Source: Synechococcus sp. PCC 6312 (lineage in GTDB: Bacteria > Cyanobacteriota > Cyanobacteriia > Thermosynechococcales > Thermosynechococcaceae). Taken from it: a stretch of DNA of 64,000 nt. The position numbers were made by a program, and so were the translations under genes. The stretch is from NCBI RefSeq assembly GCF_000316685.1, contig NC_019680.1:745501-809500 (forward strand), given 5' to 3'. Positions 35,303 through 44,808 of the stretch are shown here, in pieces. Within the stretch, counting starts at the first letter, position 1. Each line of letters starts with the position of its first letter. Below the pieces are notes generated by a model. That model was not told the DNA's origin and made no database searches. It saw nothing but the letters and a program-made list of their open reading frames with translations.

Positions 35303-36674
35303 TCCGCTTGATGCCCTGTTGACCGATTGGGTGGATGAAACCGATCAGGCCGCGCTCACGCCCCAACCCATTTTAGATGGGCGGCGGATTAAGGCGGCGA
35401 TGGTTTTGTCTGCGGTCTGGGCGGTGGTGATTAGTTTGCATCTCATGGCCCATGGGATTTGGTTGATCTGGGCCTTAACCACGGTGATGACGGTGCATGG
35501 TGTTCGGTTAGTAACAACTCGCCCAAAATCTGGGCTTGAATTACCGCTTGAAGCGGATCCGGAATTAGCTGAGGCAATTCAACTCCCGTCTGTTTCCTTG
35601 GTTGTTGCGGCCAAAAATGAGGCGGCAGTGATTGCCCGTTTGGTGAAGTCACTCTGTGGGGTAAATTATCCGGCAGACTTACTGGATGTTTGGATTGTGG
35701 ATGACAACAGCAGCGATGAAACTGGAGCCATTCTTAAAGAACTCAAAACCGAATACCAACATCTCAATGTTTTACGGCGGGGGCCGGGGGCGACTGGGGG
35801 CAAATCGGGGGCATTGAATCAAGTATTACCGTTGACCAAAGGCGAGATTATTGGCGTGTTTGATGCCGATGCGGTGATTGACCCAGGCCTGGTTAAAACC
35901 GTAATCACCCGTTTTCAAGCTCCAAGAGTTGGGGCCGTTCAAGTCCGTAAAGCCATTAGCAACAGTGATATTAATTTCTGGACTGAGGGGCAAACCGCGG
36001 AGATGGCCTTAGATGCCTATTTTCAACAACAACGAATTGCGGTCGGGGGTCTGGGCGAGTTACGGGGGAATGGGCAGTTTGTCCGGCGGGCGGCCTTGGC
36101 GGATTGTGGCGGTTGGAATGAATCCACAATTACCGATGATTTGGACTTAAGTTTACAGCTCCACCTCCAGGCCTGGGATATTGATCTGCTCATGGATCCG
36201 GCAGTTTCTGAAGAAGGAGTGACGACTGCAAAAGCCCTTTGGCATCAACGGAATCGCTGGGCCGAAGGAGGCTATCAAAGTTACCTCGATTATTGGTCAG
36301 AGCTAGTCCGCAATCGCCTCGGAACCCGCAAAAGCCTAGATATGTTGTTTTGGCTGATGATTAAATATGGGATTCCTACGGCCACGATTCCCGACCTGCT
36401 GATGGCAGCCTTACGGGCCAAATCTCCCCTGTTAATCCCCCTGACTAGCCTGAGTTTGACCCTCTCTGTGATTGGGATGTTACGGGCCATTCCCCGCACC
36501 CAAGCCATGCCGATGCATCTGTTTCATTTAGTATTTTCAGCGATTCGGGCCACGGTTTATATGCTCCATTGGTTGCCGGTGGTGGCCGGGGTGACGTTAC
36601 GGATGTCGGTGCGGGCCAAGCGGTTGAAGTGGGTCAAAACTGTGCATGGAGAGTCGGCCGCTTCGGGGGCTTAA
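35256..36674 (+). CDS. mgdA: CESA-like family 2 glycosyltransferase, probable beta-monoglucosyldiacylglycerol synthase
   Basis: This 472-residue membrane enzyme has two N-terminal helices (about 48-84), a GT2 catalytic domain and three or so C-terminal helices. The processive-type motifs are DDNSSDET, DADAVID, TITDDLDL and QRNRW (D, D, D, QxxRW). The blocks GGKSGALNQVLPLTKGE, RGNGQFVRR and the tail KRLKWVKTVHG fit the cyanobacterial Sll1377/MgdA group, which makes glucosyldiacylglycerol, the precursor of galactolipids. It starts inside the radical SAM gene. Assignment to MgdA rather than another CESA-like transferase is from remembered similarity. Confidence 0.7.
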   Translation: MPENSWPESDSYNELDPLDALLTDWVDETDQAALTPQPILDGRRIKAAMVLSAVWAVVISLHLMAHGIWLIWALTTVMTVHGVRLVTTRPKSGLELPLEADPELAEAIQLPSVSLVVAAKNEAAVIARLVKSLCGVNYPADLLDVWIVDDNSSDETGAILKELKTEYQHLNVLRRGPGATGGKSGALNQVLPLTKGEIIGVFDADAVIDPGLVKTVITRFQAPRVGAVQVRKAISNSDINFWTEGQTAEMALDAYFQQQRIAVGGLGELRGNGQFVRRAALADCGGWNESTITDDLDLSLQLHLQAWDIDLLMDPAVSEEGVTTAKALWHQRNRWAEGGYQSYLDYWSELVRNRLGTRKSLDMLFWLMIKYGIPTATIPDLLMAALRAKSPLLIPLTSLSLTLSVIGMLRAIPRTQAMPMHLFHLVFSAIRATVYMLHWLPVVAGVTLRMSVRAKRLKWVKTVHGESAASGA

Positions 36675-36994
36675 GTCTTTGCGATAATTTCCCTAATGTC
36701 AAAATTGAAACAACTATTACTGAAGATTTTTCGAGGGACTTTTGACAAGAATATTTCCTTTGAACATTTATGTTGACTATTAACAAACTGGCTCTTTTGG
36801 ATTTGCGATTAAAACTGTATATGACGATACATTTTATTGAAGTGATAATGGCTGAAAGCCTTTGATGTCGGGGGTTATAAGCTGAACCTATCACCCTCTT
36901 CCCAAGAGAGCCGTTTATATTGAATCGCCAGGCCTGGTTTTGGTGGCGCAAAAATAGCTAAATCAAGGGCACAACTCTGCTGGGTTGCTCAATC
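36675..36994. other. intergenic region, no gene seen
   Basis: These 320 AT-rich bases lie between the convergent ends of the glycosyltransferase and MFS genes. A minus-strand frame here has no family features and runs into the glycosyltransferase. One CCAGGCCTGG site lies at 36928-36937. A TTGACA at 36742-36747 lacks a good -10 box. Confidence 0.5.
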
Positions 36995-38242
36995 TCAAAT
37001 GCTCTCTTCGACAATCTGTTGCCCTTTTTGCCAAGCCCAGATGCCCGCTACCGCCACGACAATCCCTAAACCCACTAACACTGCTTGCAAACCCACTAAA
37101 TCCGCAAGAATGCCAGCCAAAGCCAAGGGGACACTCAGGGCAATGTTGACAATATTATTTTGAAAACCAAAGACTTTCCCGCGCATTTCGGGGGGAGTTT
37201 TAATTTGGATCAGGGTTTGCATCGGTACACCAATAAACGAGGCTCCAATTCCCAAAAACACACTTAAACCCAGGCCCAGCCAGAGGCGATCCACAAAGGC
37301 AAAAACTAGTAGGACAAACGCCATACTTAGAAAGCCATAGAGGGGTAAGGGCCGATCTGACCAACGTTCTCCCCACTGCCCTAAGATTCCAGCCCCCAAG
37401 ATTAACCCCACTCCAGAACCCGCCAAAAGAAAGCCAAACTGATTTGGTTTCAGGCCAATTTCCTGGGCCAGACCAACGGCTAAGACAGTTAAGGCTGCAA
37501 AGACGCAATACAAAACCGTGAGTTGGAGCATGGCCTGGCCGAGTACCTTATTTTTCCGTAAGTAGCCAAAGCCATCTTTGAGATCCCCAATGAACTGCCA
37601 TTTTTGGTCATGGGTGGTTACAGATTCCTGAACACGAATCCAACTCAAGACCAGGCCAGCCGAAATATACAGCCCCCCGACAAAAAACTCCCGGCCAAGC
37701 TTGCCCCAACTCTGGGCCCAACTCAACACCGGCTCCCCAATGGCAAACCCAATCACCAAGGATCCCATCATGGTGGTAATAAACAGGGCATTGGCGGAGA
37801 GGAGATTTTTTTCATCCACGAGCAAGGGAATCGCCGCTTGTTCCGCCGGGGCAAAAAACTGGGTCAAAATGGACTCTAAAAAAGCCACTAGCAACAGTAG
37901 CGCAAACTCATTAGGTAAAAAGGGAATCGCTAAAACTAGCAGCCCCCGCAAAATATTAGTGACACTGAGAATGGTGCGTTTTGGATAGCGATCGACAAAA
38001 ATTCCGGCCGCCGACCCAAAAAAAACTGCGGGTAACGTATTCGCCACCATCACCGCCGAAGCCATCGAGGTCGCTAAGTAGGCCGGGGCCTGGTAATTGA
38101 CCACAAGGGTAATTAAAAGCACTAAGAAAATTTTGTCGCCTAATTGGGAGATGATCTGCCCGCTCCAGAGTTTGAGGAAGTTGCGGTTGTGGAGCAGGGA
38201 AAGAAATCCCCCCGAAGTGGGTTGTGGGCCTGGACTGAGCAT
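36995..38242 (-). CDS. major facilitator superfamily transporter
   Basis: A 415-residue protein with about twelve hydrophobic helices. The N-terminal half starts FLKLWSGQIISQLGDKIFLV, and the loop after helix 2 has GIFVDRYPKRT, the MFS loop 2-3 motif (GxxxDRxxRR form). It resembles the enterobactin-exporter/MefA-like subgroup (FFAPAEQAAIPLLV). The substrate cannot be read. It is monocistronic, divergent from dedA across about 214 bases, and contains the usual density of GGCCTGG sites, so it is native. Confidence 0.87.
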   Translation of the reverse strand: MLSPGPQPTSGGFLSLLHNRNFLKLWSGQIISQLGDKIFLVLLITLVVNYQAPAYLATSMASAVMVANTLPAVFFGSAAGIFVDRYPKRTILSVTNILRGLLVLAIPFLPNEFALLLLVAFLESILTQFFAPAEQAAIPLLVDEKNLLSANALFITTMMGSLVIGFAIGEPVLSWAQSWGKLGREFFVGGLYISAGLVLSWIRVQESVTTHDQKWQFIGDLKDGFGYLRKNKVLGQAMLQLTVLYCVFAALTVLAVGLAQEIGLKPNQFGFLLAGSGVGLILGAGILGQWGERWSDRPLPLYGFLSMAFVLLVFAFVDRLWLGLGLSVFLGIGASFIGVPMQTLIQIKTPPEMRGKVFGFQNNIVNIALSVPLALAGILADLVGLQAVLVGLGIVVAVAGIWAWQKGQQIVEESI

Positions 38243-38456
38243 TTAGGCAGAACAATGAAGGAAAAGAAAATTTGAAGTCGGGAATAAAAATTAACCTGCC
38301 TTAATTCTAAGGAACTTGGCCTGGACCTGAGCAATTCCCGATCACATTTCCGAGGATTAAAAAATCTCACGAAAATATTCTTCATACTCAGAAACCCGCT
38401 ACAGTAAAAAATAGCTCTAGCCCGCAACTCTTTCCCCTTTTTCACCCCTAACTCCT

Positions 38457-39107
38457 ATGCTCTTGCCGGAAATTTCCCTCGATGTAGTTCAAGATTTTGC
38501 CCGTGAGTATGGTTATTGGACAATCCTCGGTGGGATCATGCTGGAAAATATGGGGATTCCCTTGCCTGGAGAAACGATTGTGCTTGTGGGGGGATTTTTG
38601 GCGGGGAGTGGGGAAATGCGCTTTCCTGTGGTTTTGGGCTGTGCGATTCTTGGGGCGACCTTGGGGGATAACTTTGGCTATTGGTTGGGGCGACTGGGGG
38701 GCTGGCCGTTACTGGTCAAGATTGGGGAATTTTTCAAACTAGATGTGGCTCAGTTGGAAGATTTGCGCAATCGGTTTAGTTTTAATGCCCCCCGCGCAGT
38801 CTTCTTGGGCCGGTTTGTCGCCTTGTTACGGATTTTTGCCGGACCCTTGGCGGGAATTTCCCAGATGCCCTATGGTCAATTTTTGCTCTGTAATGTGGCG
38901 GGGGCGGCGTTGTGGGCGAGTGTGATGGTCTCCTTGGCCTATTTTGCTGGGCGATTAGTCTCCTTAGAAACCTTAGTCACTTGGGTGGCCCAGTTTAGTT
39001 TGTTGGCATTGGCAGGCCTGGGGGCTTGGGTCGCTTTCTCGGCCTGGCGGCATCGCAGGGGGTTACAGCAAGCAGTGGTTCCGTCCTCCGATAGCTCTAG
39101 CATTTAG
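38457..39107 (+). CDS. DedA-family membrane protein
   Basis: A 216-residue integral membrane protein with the DedA (SNARE-associated/VTT) blocks ENMGIPLPGETIVLVGGFLAG, GATLGDNFGYWLGR and GRFVALLRIFAGPLAGIS, the last with the conserved GRFxPxxR-like arginines. The family includes polyprenyl-phosphate and phospholipid flippases needed for envelope homeostasis and pH/proton balance. sodB follows 141 bases later on the same strand but looks separately expressed. Individual substrate unknown. Confidence 0.9.
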   Translation: MLLPEISLDVVQDFAREYGYWTILGGIMLENMGIPLPGETIVLVGGFLAGSGEMRFPVVLGCAILGATLGDNFGYWLGRLGGWPLLVKIGEFFKLDVAQLEDLRNRFSFNAPRAVFLGRFVALLRIFAGPLAGISQMPYGQFLLCNVAGAALWASVMVSLAYFAGRLVSLETLVTWVAQFSLLALAGLGAWVAFSAWRHRRGLQQAVVPSSDSSSI

Positions 39108-39248
39108 TCCCGTTGCGGGTGAGTGTTAGAATCATTGAGAATTGTTAAAGCTGGCTTGATGGTTTTGCAAAAATTGGCTTGAGCCGTCACATCAGTTTCT
39201 GTCCAGTCATTTTTCACCTTAGATTCTGACAAGAGGTCTTGAACACGT

Positions 39249-39851
39249 ATGGCATTTCAGCAACCACCTCTACCCTTTGATTTTGGTGCCTTAGAACCCT
39301 ATGGGATGTCGGCCCGGACATTTGAATTTCACTATGGCAAGCACCATAAAGCCTATGTGGATAATCTCAACAAACTCACCCAAGATACGGAATTAGCCGA
39401 TAAGTCTTTAGAAGATGTGATTCGGATTAGTTTCAGTGATCCCAGTAAAGCCGGAATTTTTAACAATGCGGCTCAAGTCTGGAATCATACCTTTTTCTGG
39501 AATTCCCTCAAGCCTGCGGGTGGGGGCGTGCCAACGGGAGAGTTAGCGGCTCGGATAGAGAGTGCCTTTGGCAGCTTTGATGAGTTTAAGACGCAATTTT
39601 CCACCGCAGCGGCAACCCAATTTGGGAGTGGCTGGGCCTGGTTGGTTTCCGAAGGTGGCACCCTCAAAGTGACCAAAACCCCTAATGCCGAAAACCCTCT
39701 CGTGCATGGGCAAGTGCCTTTGCTGACTTTGGATGTTTGGGAGCACGCCTACTACTTAGATTTCCAAAATGCCCGGCCTGGGTTTATTGAGAACTTCTTG
39801 AGCAAGTTGGTGAACTGGGATTTTGTTGCTCAAAATTTAGCCACCGTCTAA
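39249..39851 (+). CDS. sodB: iron superoxide dismutase
   Basis: This 200-residue enzyme has all four metal ligands in their family contexts: His in FHYGKHH (about H28), His in [11 protein letters not shown], Asp and His in [27 protein letters not shown] and the GGG that follows are typical of the iron form, and there is no signal peptide, so it is cytoplasmic. It removes superoxide produced mainly by photosystem I. It sits among other electron-safety genes of this region (flv1, flv3). Confidence 0.95.
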   Translation: MAFQQPPLPFDFGALEPYGMSARTFEFHYGKHHKAYVDNLNKLTQDTELADKSLEDVIRISFSDPSKAGIFNNAAQVWNHTFFWNSLKPAGGGVPTGELAARIESAFGSFDEFKTQFSTAAATQFGSGWAWLVSEGGTLKVTKTPNAENPLVHGQVPLLTLDVWEHAYYLDFQNARPGFIENFLSKLVNWDFVAQNLATV

Positions 39852-39933
39852 GTTTCTCAACATTTTAAACTCATTGATCTACGCTAGCCCTCACGCTCCT
39901 GGCCTGGGGGTTTTTGACTGGGGCTTTACATCT

Positions 39934-40488
39934 TTAGCAGACAATCGCTTCCAGGCCTCGTAAGGCAATCTCTAAATCTTCGTTAATGATTTGATAGTCA
40001 AACTCATGGGCAGCCTCTAGTTCAATTTTGGCCCGTTCGAGGCGGCGGCTGATAGCTGGTTCTGAATCTTGGCCCCGCAGACGAATCCGGCGTTCGAGTT
40101 CAGCCAGAGATGGGGGGGCAATGAAGATTTGGCAGGCCTGGGGATAGGTGGTGCGGACTTGTCTAGCTCCGGCCAATTCAATTTCTAAGATGACTAACCG
40201 GCTAGCGGCAACCTGCGTCACGACTGGCTCTCGGGGGGTGCCATAAAAATTTCCAGCAAACTCGGCCCATTCCAAAAGTTCGTTGGCTTGGATCATGGCC
40301 TGGAATTTATCAGTTGAGACAAAATAGTAATCTTGGCCATCTATTTCTCCAGGCCGGGGGGCGCGAGTGGTAGCTGAGACAGAGAAATAGGTGTCTGGAT
40401 ATTTTGCCAAGAACTTGCGTAACAATGTCCCTTTACCAACCCCACTCGGGCCGGTGATCACCACTAATTTGCCAGATGTTGTGCTCAT
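39934..40488 (-). CDS. gmk: guanylate kinase
   Basis: From ATG at 40488 (AGGAG five bases upstream) this is a 184-residue guanylate kinase with P-loop GPSGVGKGT (13-21), [20 protein letters not shown] binding GMP, and RLRGQDSE in the lid. It phosphorylates GMP to GDP. The longer open frame to 40563 adds 25 residues with no family match. The C-terminus is slightly short (GLEAIVC), ending soon after the core fold. It is downstream of no clear partner; the remA-like gene often found before gmk in bacteria is not seen. Confidence 0.93.
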   Translation of the reverse strand: MSTTSGKLVVITGPSGVGKGTLLRKFLAKYPDTYFSVSATTRAPRPGEIDGQDYYFVSTDKFQAMIQANELLEWAEFAGNFYGTPREPVVTQVAASRLVILEIELAGARQVRTTYPQACQIFIAPPSLAELERRIRLRGQDSEPAISRRLERAKIELEAAHEFDYQIINEDLEIALRGLEAIVC

Positions 40489-40748
40489 AACACTCCTGCT
40501 TGACCCCCACCGCTCCAGGACTTTACACCATACCTTTGTATTGTCCGGTGAGTTTTGACCCACTGCTGTTATCCACTGACGATTTTTAAAGGAGCAGAGA
40601 GCGTCAAGGTTCCGATAAAACAGCTAAGATAACTAAATTTTTTAGCCTGAAATGAGGGGCTAACACCCTAATGATCGTCCTGTTTTCAGCCTCAGCAAAA
40701 CCCATCGTTCTCATGGGAACCAACGTTAGAGGTTGTTTGGCTGCTCTC

Positions 40749-42497
40749 TTAATATTGTTGCCCGGATTTGCGATGTTGAATTGCCGTTAAGCCATTATCT
40801 TCAAGTAAATGCCCAGCCTGGACAACGGCATAAATTAACCAATGATCGCCACATTCTAAGCGGGATTCTACCTGACATTCAAGATAGGCTAAGGCATCGA
40901 TAATCACTGGACAACCGTTACTGGCTGCTTTTAAGGCCAACTCGGCTAAGGGAGTTTCACAGGGTTTGAGGGGTTGTTGAAAACTACGGCGGATATTTAA
41001 GCCTTCTTTGAGAATATTTAGGACAAAAACATCCCCAATTTGGCAGGTATTTTCCGCCCAATCCCGCTTGAGAGCCACGGTCAACCCCGGCGGATTAAAC
41101 GAGGCCTGCGAAATCCATGACACTAAAATAGATTCGGCCTGGGTTAAATCATGGGCAGCGGGGCTAGGCGTTGTCAACACACATAACGAGCCAACCACCC
41201 GCCCGACGGCCTGCTCTGTCCGATCCGCTTGCACATCCAATAACACCGGTTGCCGGACAGTGCGACTTTTGCGGGCTTTTTTCAGGGCCTGGGCAAATTC
41301 AGTTCCGGCAGCTTCACAGGCCAATAAATCTTGCTCAGTCGGCGTAAATTTCACCCGCAAGGTTTCAAATCCCAAGGCATACCCGGCATCTTGGAGCTTA
41401 CTTTCAATTTCATCCACGGCCTCGCCACTCCAGCCATAGGAGCCAAAGACTCCGGCCAGCTTAGTTTTGGCCGCATGGGAGAGCACCAGGCCCAGAGCGG
41501 TTTGGACTTGGGTGGGCATATGGCCGCCGAGAGTGGGAGAGCCAATCAAAAAGCCATCGGCTTCACTGACAATGGTTTGAATTTCGCTGGGCGGTGTAGC
41601 TTCACAGTTAATGGATTCGACTTTAATCCCAGCATCAGATAAGCCTTTCGCCAAGGCCTGGGCCATAATCGCCGTGTTGCCATAGGCCGAAGCATAGAGG
41701 AGCGCCACCGTTGTATCTTGTTCCTTTTGCTCTTGGGACCATTGCCGATAATCATGATTTAAGCGACTGAGGCTGAAGCGAACAAGGGGGCCGTGGGCCG
41801 GGGCATACATTTTTGGGGTGAGGGTGGCGATTTTATCGAGGGCTGTTTCTACTTGGCGAGATTGGGCCGCATGGAGACAGTCAAAGTAATACCGCCGATC
41901 TTGATCCAGCTTTTTCCAGGCCTCGTCATAGACCGCATCCCCACAGACATGAGTCCCAAAAAATTTATCCGTATATAAGATTCGCGTCACCGGATCATAG
42001 GTTAATAAGCCATCAGGCCAGCGGGGAGTCGGGGCAAAAATGAATTGCAGTTGATGATCCTGGCCCAAATCTAAAACAGCATCATTACGCGGTACCCAAA
42101 CCTGGAGTGGCTCAACTTCATCGGCAAAGGCGGCTTTGAGGGTGACAGCACCGGGTTTAGAACAAACAAAAATGGCCTGGGGGGCGAGTTGGTGCAGGGT
42201 TTTCAGCGTGGCGAGGCGGTTGGAGTTGAGATGCCCGAGGATAATGTAGTTTAGTTTTTGCAGATAGATATGTTGCGATAGTTCGGCCAAATAGAGTTCC
42301 GTAAATGATTCACCCGGCGGATCGATTAAGGCACTATACTCGGCCTGGATCAGATAGGAATTAGATGTCGTCCCCTGTTGTCGTCCATACTCAACTTCAA
42401 ACTTGAGTCGATCCCAGGTGCGAGATCTAAGAACGATGGTGTTGGGGCCAATTTCGGTAACTTGGACATCACGGGGGCGGGTTTGCGTCAGAGTCAT
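40749..42497 (-). CDS. flv1: flavodiiron protein Flv1 type
   Basis: From ATG at 42497 (AAGGACG ribosome site) the protein has 582 residues with three parts: a metallo-beta-lactamase-like domain, a flavodoxin domain (LLYASAYGNTAIMAQAL near 270) and a C-terminal flavin-reductase domain typical of cyanobacteria. In the iron-binding loop the usual HxExDH is HLNSNR (H89, N91, N93, R94), the ligand loss that marks the Flv1/Flv2 branch. With Flv3 it forms the photosystem I electron sink that reduces oxygen to water. It is separated from flv3 by about 2.9 kb of toxin-antitoxin and Uma2 genes on the same strand. Confidence 0.92.
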   Translation of the reverse strand: MTLTQTRPRDVQVTEIGPNTIVLRSRTWDRLKFEVEYGRQQGTTSNSYLIQAEYSALIDPPGESFTELYLAELSQHIYLQKLNYIILGHLNSNRLATLKTLHQLAPQAIFVCSKPGAVTLKAAFADEVEPLQVWVPRNDAVLDLGQDHQLQFIFAPTPRWPDGLLTYDPVTRILYTDKFFGTHVCGDAVYDEAWKKLDQDRRYYFDCLHAAQSRQVETALDKIATLTPKMYAPAHGPLVRFSLSRLNHDYRQWSQEQKEQDTTVALLYASAYGNTAIMAQALAKGLSDAGIKVESINCEATPPSEIQTIVSEADGFLIGSPTLGGHMPTQVQTALGLVLSHAAKTKLAGVFGSYGWSGEAVDEIESKLQDAGYALGFETLRVKFTPTEQDLLACEAAGTEFAQALKKARKSRTVRQPVLLDVQADRTEQAVGRVVGSLCVLTTPSPAAHDLTQAESILVSWISQASFNPPGLTVALKRDWAENTCQIGDVFVLNILKEGLNIRRSFQQPLKPCETPLAELALKAASNGCPVIIDALAYLECQVESRLECGDHWLIYAVVQAGHLLEDNGLTAIQHRKSGQQY

Positions 42498-42540
42498 AGA
42501 AAACGTCCTTGGGATAAAGGGCACAAGTTACAAAAATTAC

Positions 42541-42759
42541 CTAAGCAACAGTTTGACTAAATGGCTTGTACATTGGTTCAGGAACAGGTTTACCAGATGA
42601 TTTTGCCGTCTCTAACCAGGCCTGCTTGGCTAAGAGGACTTCATCGAGGGCTTCTTCTGGACTATCACCCGCTGCAGAACAGTACTTTAAGTCTGGAATA
42701 TCCGCAATATAGGCTTTGTCTTCATCGCTGTAGAAAATGTTAATGTGATAATCCTTCAT
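42541..42759 (-). CDS. HicB-like antitoxin
   Basis: A 72-residue protein of the short HicB/UPF0150 type: YHINIFYSDEDKAYIADIPDL followed by CSAAGDSPEEALDEVLLAKQAWLETA. The partial RNase H-like fold binds and blocks HicA. No extra DNA-binding domain is present, as in many cyanobacterial HicB proteins. Its start overlaps the stop of the HicA-like gene by one base, so the pair is co-translated. Its own end lies 43 bases from the flv1 start. Confidence 0.8.
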   Translation of the reverse strand: MKDYHINIFYSDEDKAYIADIPDLKYCSAAGDSPEEALDEVLLAKQAWLETAKSSGKPVPEPMYKPFSQTVA

Positions 42760-43019
42760 TAATCCTCCTCAAATTTAAGTTTGTATTCTTCAATTAGGTC
42801 TAGAAATTGGCGAACGTGATAGGGCTGAACAAATCCTTTACGGTTTTGAATGTTAATGATCTCTGGTATAAATGAATGCTTAAATATATGATGACTTCCG
42901 TTAATTCTATCAAGCCTGAAGCCAAAAGCCTCTAATAATGTGACCATATCGCTAAAGGAAATGTTCTTGGGATTTCGTATCGCCTTATCGAGTAGTTTTT
43001 TCTTCTTCACTAGATTCAA
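42759..43019 (-). CDS. HicA-like mRNA interferase toxin
   Basis: An 86-residue basic protein with the double-stranded RNA-binding-like HicA core: SDMVTLLEAFGFRLDRINGSHHIFKH, where the His of GSHHIF (H43/H44) is the catalytic residue of the family, then VQPYHVRQFLDLIEEY. HicA toxins cleave mRNA when free of HicB. Order toxin then antitoxin is standard. This longer form with an N-terminal lysine-rich segment is common in cyanobacteria. It lies between the Uma2 array and flv1. Confidence 0.8.
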   Translation of the reverse strand: MNLVKKKKLLDKAIRNPKNISFSDMVTLLEAFGFRLDRINGSHHIFKHSFIPEIINIQNRKGFVQPYHVRQFLDLIEEYKLKFEED

Positions 43020-43068
43020 CCATCAAAAATAGATTTTGAATTTAAATGCTCTAGAAATCATCTTGAGT

Positions 43069-43635
43069 TTAAGCATTAAGTATTTGGCTAGCATTCATTT
43101 GTAATTCTGAAAACGTAGATGAGATCAGTTGCTGTTCATTGCGGAAAACCTGTGGATCATAAGCTTCATTCTTAAGCGTGTAAATTGTAATTCTCGGATC
43201 CTCATTGATGGCATATATGACCCAATACTCAGGAATTCCCGTGGCCTGGTATTCGTCTCGTTTAGTAATATAGTCATCTTGAATTGAACTAGAACTGACT
43301 GCTTCAACCACCAGTAAGGGTGAGGTTTCAAAAACTCCAGATAAATCTTTGATCGCCTCGGTTTGCGCAATAGTGGTCACACATAAATCAGGACAACGAG
43401 AGGTTCTCAGTCCAGTTCTCACACCAACATTATGGAGAGTTACCCAGGGGAGATTTTTGCGTTTAATTTCTGCTTCAAATAGCAACTCTAAAAATCTCAC
43501 GATCAGTTGATGTCGAATCTTAGGGGGAGTCATGGAAATTAGATGACCCTCTACTAATTCATAACGCGTATCAGCACCATCATCATAGGTTAGGTACTCT
43601 TCAAAGGTCAGGTTTGGGGTGGTGGTGATCAGCAT
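43069..43635 (-). CDS. Uma2-family putative nuclease, array copy 1
   Basis: From ATG at 43635 the protein has 188 residues of the Uma2 (DUF820) PD-(D/E)XK-like fold. The core motifs are intact: PD in TSRCPDLCV, E in LVVEAVSSSS and K in YITKRDEY, followed by IPEYWVIYAI. It is the last of four tandem copies and the most diverged at its C-terminus. Its first 30 residues are nearly identical to copies 2 and 3. A GTG four codons upstream is an alternative start. Uma2 proteins are widespread in cyanobacteria with no settled cellular role. Confidence 0.82.
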   Translation of the reverse strand: MLITTTPNLTFEEYLTYDDGADTRYELVEGHLISMTPPKIRHQLIVRFLELLFEAEIKRKNLPWVTLHNVGVRTGLRTSRCPDLCVTTIAQTEAIKDLSGVFETSPLLVVEAVSSSSIQDDYITKRDEYQATGIPEYWVIYAINEDPRITIYTLKNEAYDPQVFRNEQQLISSTFSELQMNASQILNA

Positions 43636-43648
43636 TTTATGACTCACA

Positions 43649-44215
43649 TTAGGCGTTGAGAATCTGTTCGGCAGTAATTTTTAATTCAGGAAATGTCGGA
43701 GAAATCAATAATTCAGCATTGGAAAATATGTTTAGATGATAAACATTATCGGTCAGGGTATGAATTGTAATCCTGGGATTTTCACTGATGGCATCGACCA
43801 CCCAATATTCAGGAATTCTTATGGCCTGGTATTCGTCTCGTTTGGTTATGTAATCATCCTCAATAGAACTAGGACTAACGACTTCAACAGCAAGCAATAC
43901 TGGAAATTCCGAGATCGCTGGACGAGATTTCAAGTTTACTAGTTGTTGCTTAGGAATTACCGCAAGATCAGGAATTCTGGATGTACTCATCCCCGTTCGC
44001 TGGCCTGGTTCTAAAAAAGTCATCCAAGGTACGTTTAATCGCCTAATTTCTTGTAACAGGGTTTCAAAGATAAAATGAGTGATGAAATAATGCTGCCAGA
44101 TTGCCGGAGTCATGGGAACTAAACGACCCTCAACCAATTCATAGCGCGTGTCAGTGCCATCATCATAGGTTAGGTACTCTTCAAAGGTCAGGTTTGGGGT
44201 GGTGGTGATCAGCAT
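43649..44215 (-). CDS. Uma2-family putative nuclease, array copy 2
   Basis: This 188-residue copy starts at ATG 44215; the open frame extends to 44269 but only by reading into copy 3. Motifs PD (SRIPDLAVI), E ([11 protein letters not shown]) and K (YITKRDEY) are present. The last 75 or so residues are almost identical to copy 4 and very close to copy 3, while the middle (residues 35-105) is distinct. It is spaced 13 bases from each neighbour, so the array was made by duplication of one unit with its junction. Confidence 0.85.
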   Translation of the reverse strand: MLITTTPNLTFEEYLTYDDGTDTRYELVEGRLVPMTPAIWQHYFITHFIFETLLQEIRRLNVPWMTFLEPGQRTGMSTSRIPDLAVIPKQQLVNLKSRPAISEFPVLLAVEVVSPSSIEDDYITKRDEYQAIRIPEYWVVDAISENPRITIHTLTDNVYHLNIFSNAELLISPTFPELKITAEQILNA

Positions 44216-44228
44216 TTTGTAACTCACG

Positions 44229-44795
44229 TTAGGCGTTGAGAATTTGTTCGGCAGTAACTTGTAATTCAAGAAATGTCGGAGAAATCAATAATTCAGCATT
44301 GGAAAATATGTTTGGATGATAAACATCATCGGTCAGAGTATGAATTGTAATCCTGGGATTTTCACTGATGGCATCGACCACCCAATATTCAGGAATTCCT
44401 ATGGCCTGGTATTCATCGCGTTTGCTTATGTAATCATCTTCAACCGAGCTAGGACTAACCACTTCAACAGCCAGTAAAGCAGCAGATTCAAAGATGGCAG
44501 GCTGAAATCGCAATTCTTCTATTACTGTTATTGGGATCACCAGAAGATCAGGAAGTCTTGAGTTTCTTATACCTGTTCGCTGACCAGCCTCTAATAAAGT
44601 TAGATAGGGTAAGTTAGCACGTTTTATTGCTGATTCAAACATGAGCATTAAAAAACGAGCAATTAAATAATGTTGTAAAATTGGTGGAGTCATCGGAATT
44701 AACTGACCCTCTACTAATTCATAGCGCGTGTCAGTGTCATCATCATAGGTTAGGTACTCTTCAAAGGTCAGGTTTTGGGTGGTGGTGATCAGCAT
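44229..44795 (-). CDS. Uma2-family putative nuclease, array copy 3
   Basis: From ATG 44795 the protein has 188 residues with D83 (SRLPDLLVI), E111 ([11 protein letters not shown]) and K125 (YISKRDEY), so the nuclease-like core looks complete. Its central region ([20 protein letters not shown]) resembles copy 1 more than copies 2 and 4, while its C-terminus resembles 2 and 4: a recombinant appearance. A GTG at 44807 is an alternative start. Same 13-base spacing as the rest of the array. Confidence 0.85.
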   Translation of the reverse strand: MLITTTQNLTFEEYLTYDDDTDTRYELVEGQLIPMTPPILQHYLIARFLMLMFESAIKRANLPYLTLLEAGQRTGIRNSRLPDLLVIPITVIEELRFQPAIFESAALLAVEVVSPSSVEDDYISKRDEYQAIGIPEYWVVDAISENPRITIHTLTDDVYHPNIFSNAELLISPTFLELQVTAEQILNA

Positions 44796-44808
44796 TTTAT
44801 AACTCACG

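Noticed and set aside
36634-36951. 105-codon minus-strand frame between the glycosyltransferase and MFS genes
   Set aside because: No domain, signal or composition of a real protein; it runs antisense into the end of the glycosyltransferase gene and no ribosome site is evident.
39880-39925. possible terminator (GC-rich stretch followed by TTTTT) after sodB
   Set aside because: The GC part is mainly the dispersed GGCCTGG motif and does not form a stable hairpin directly before the T run.
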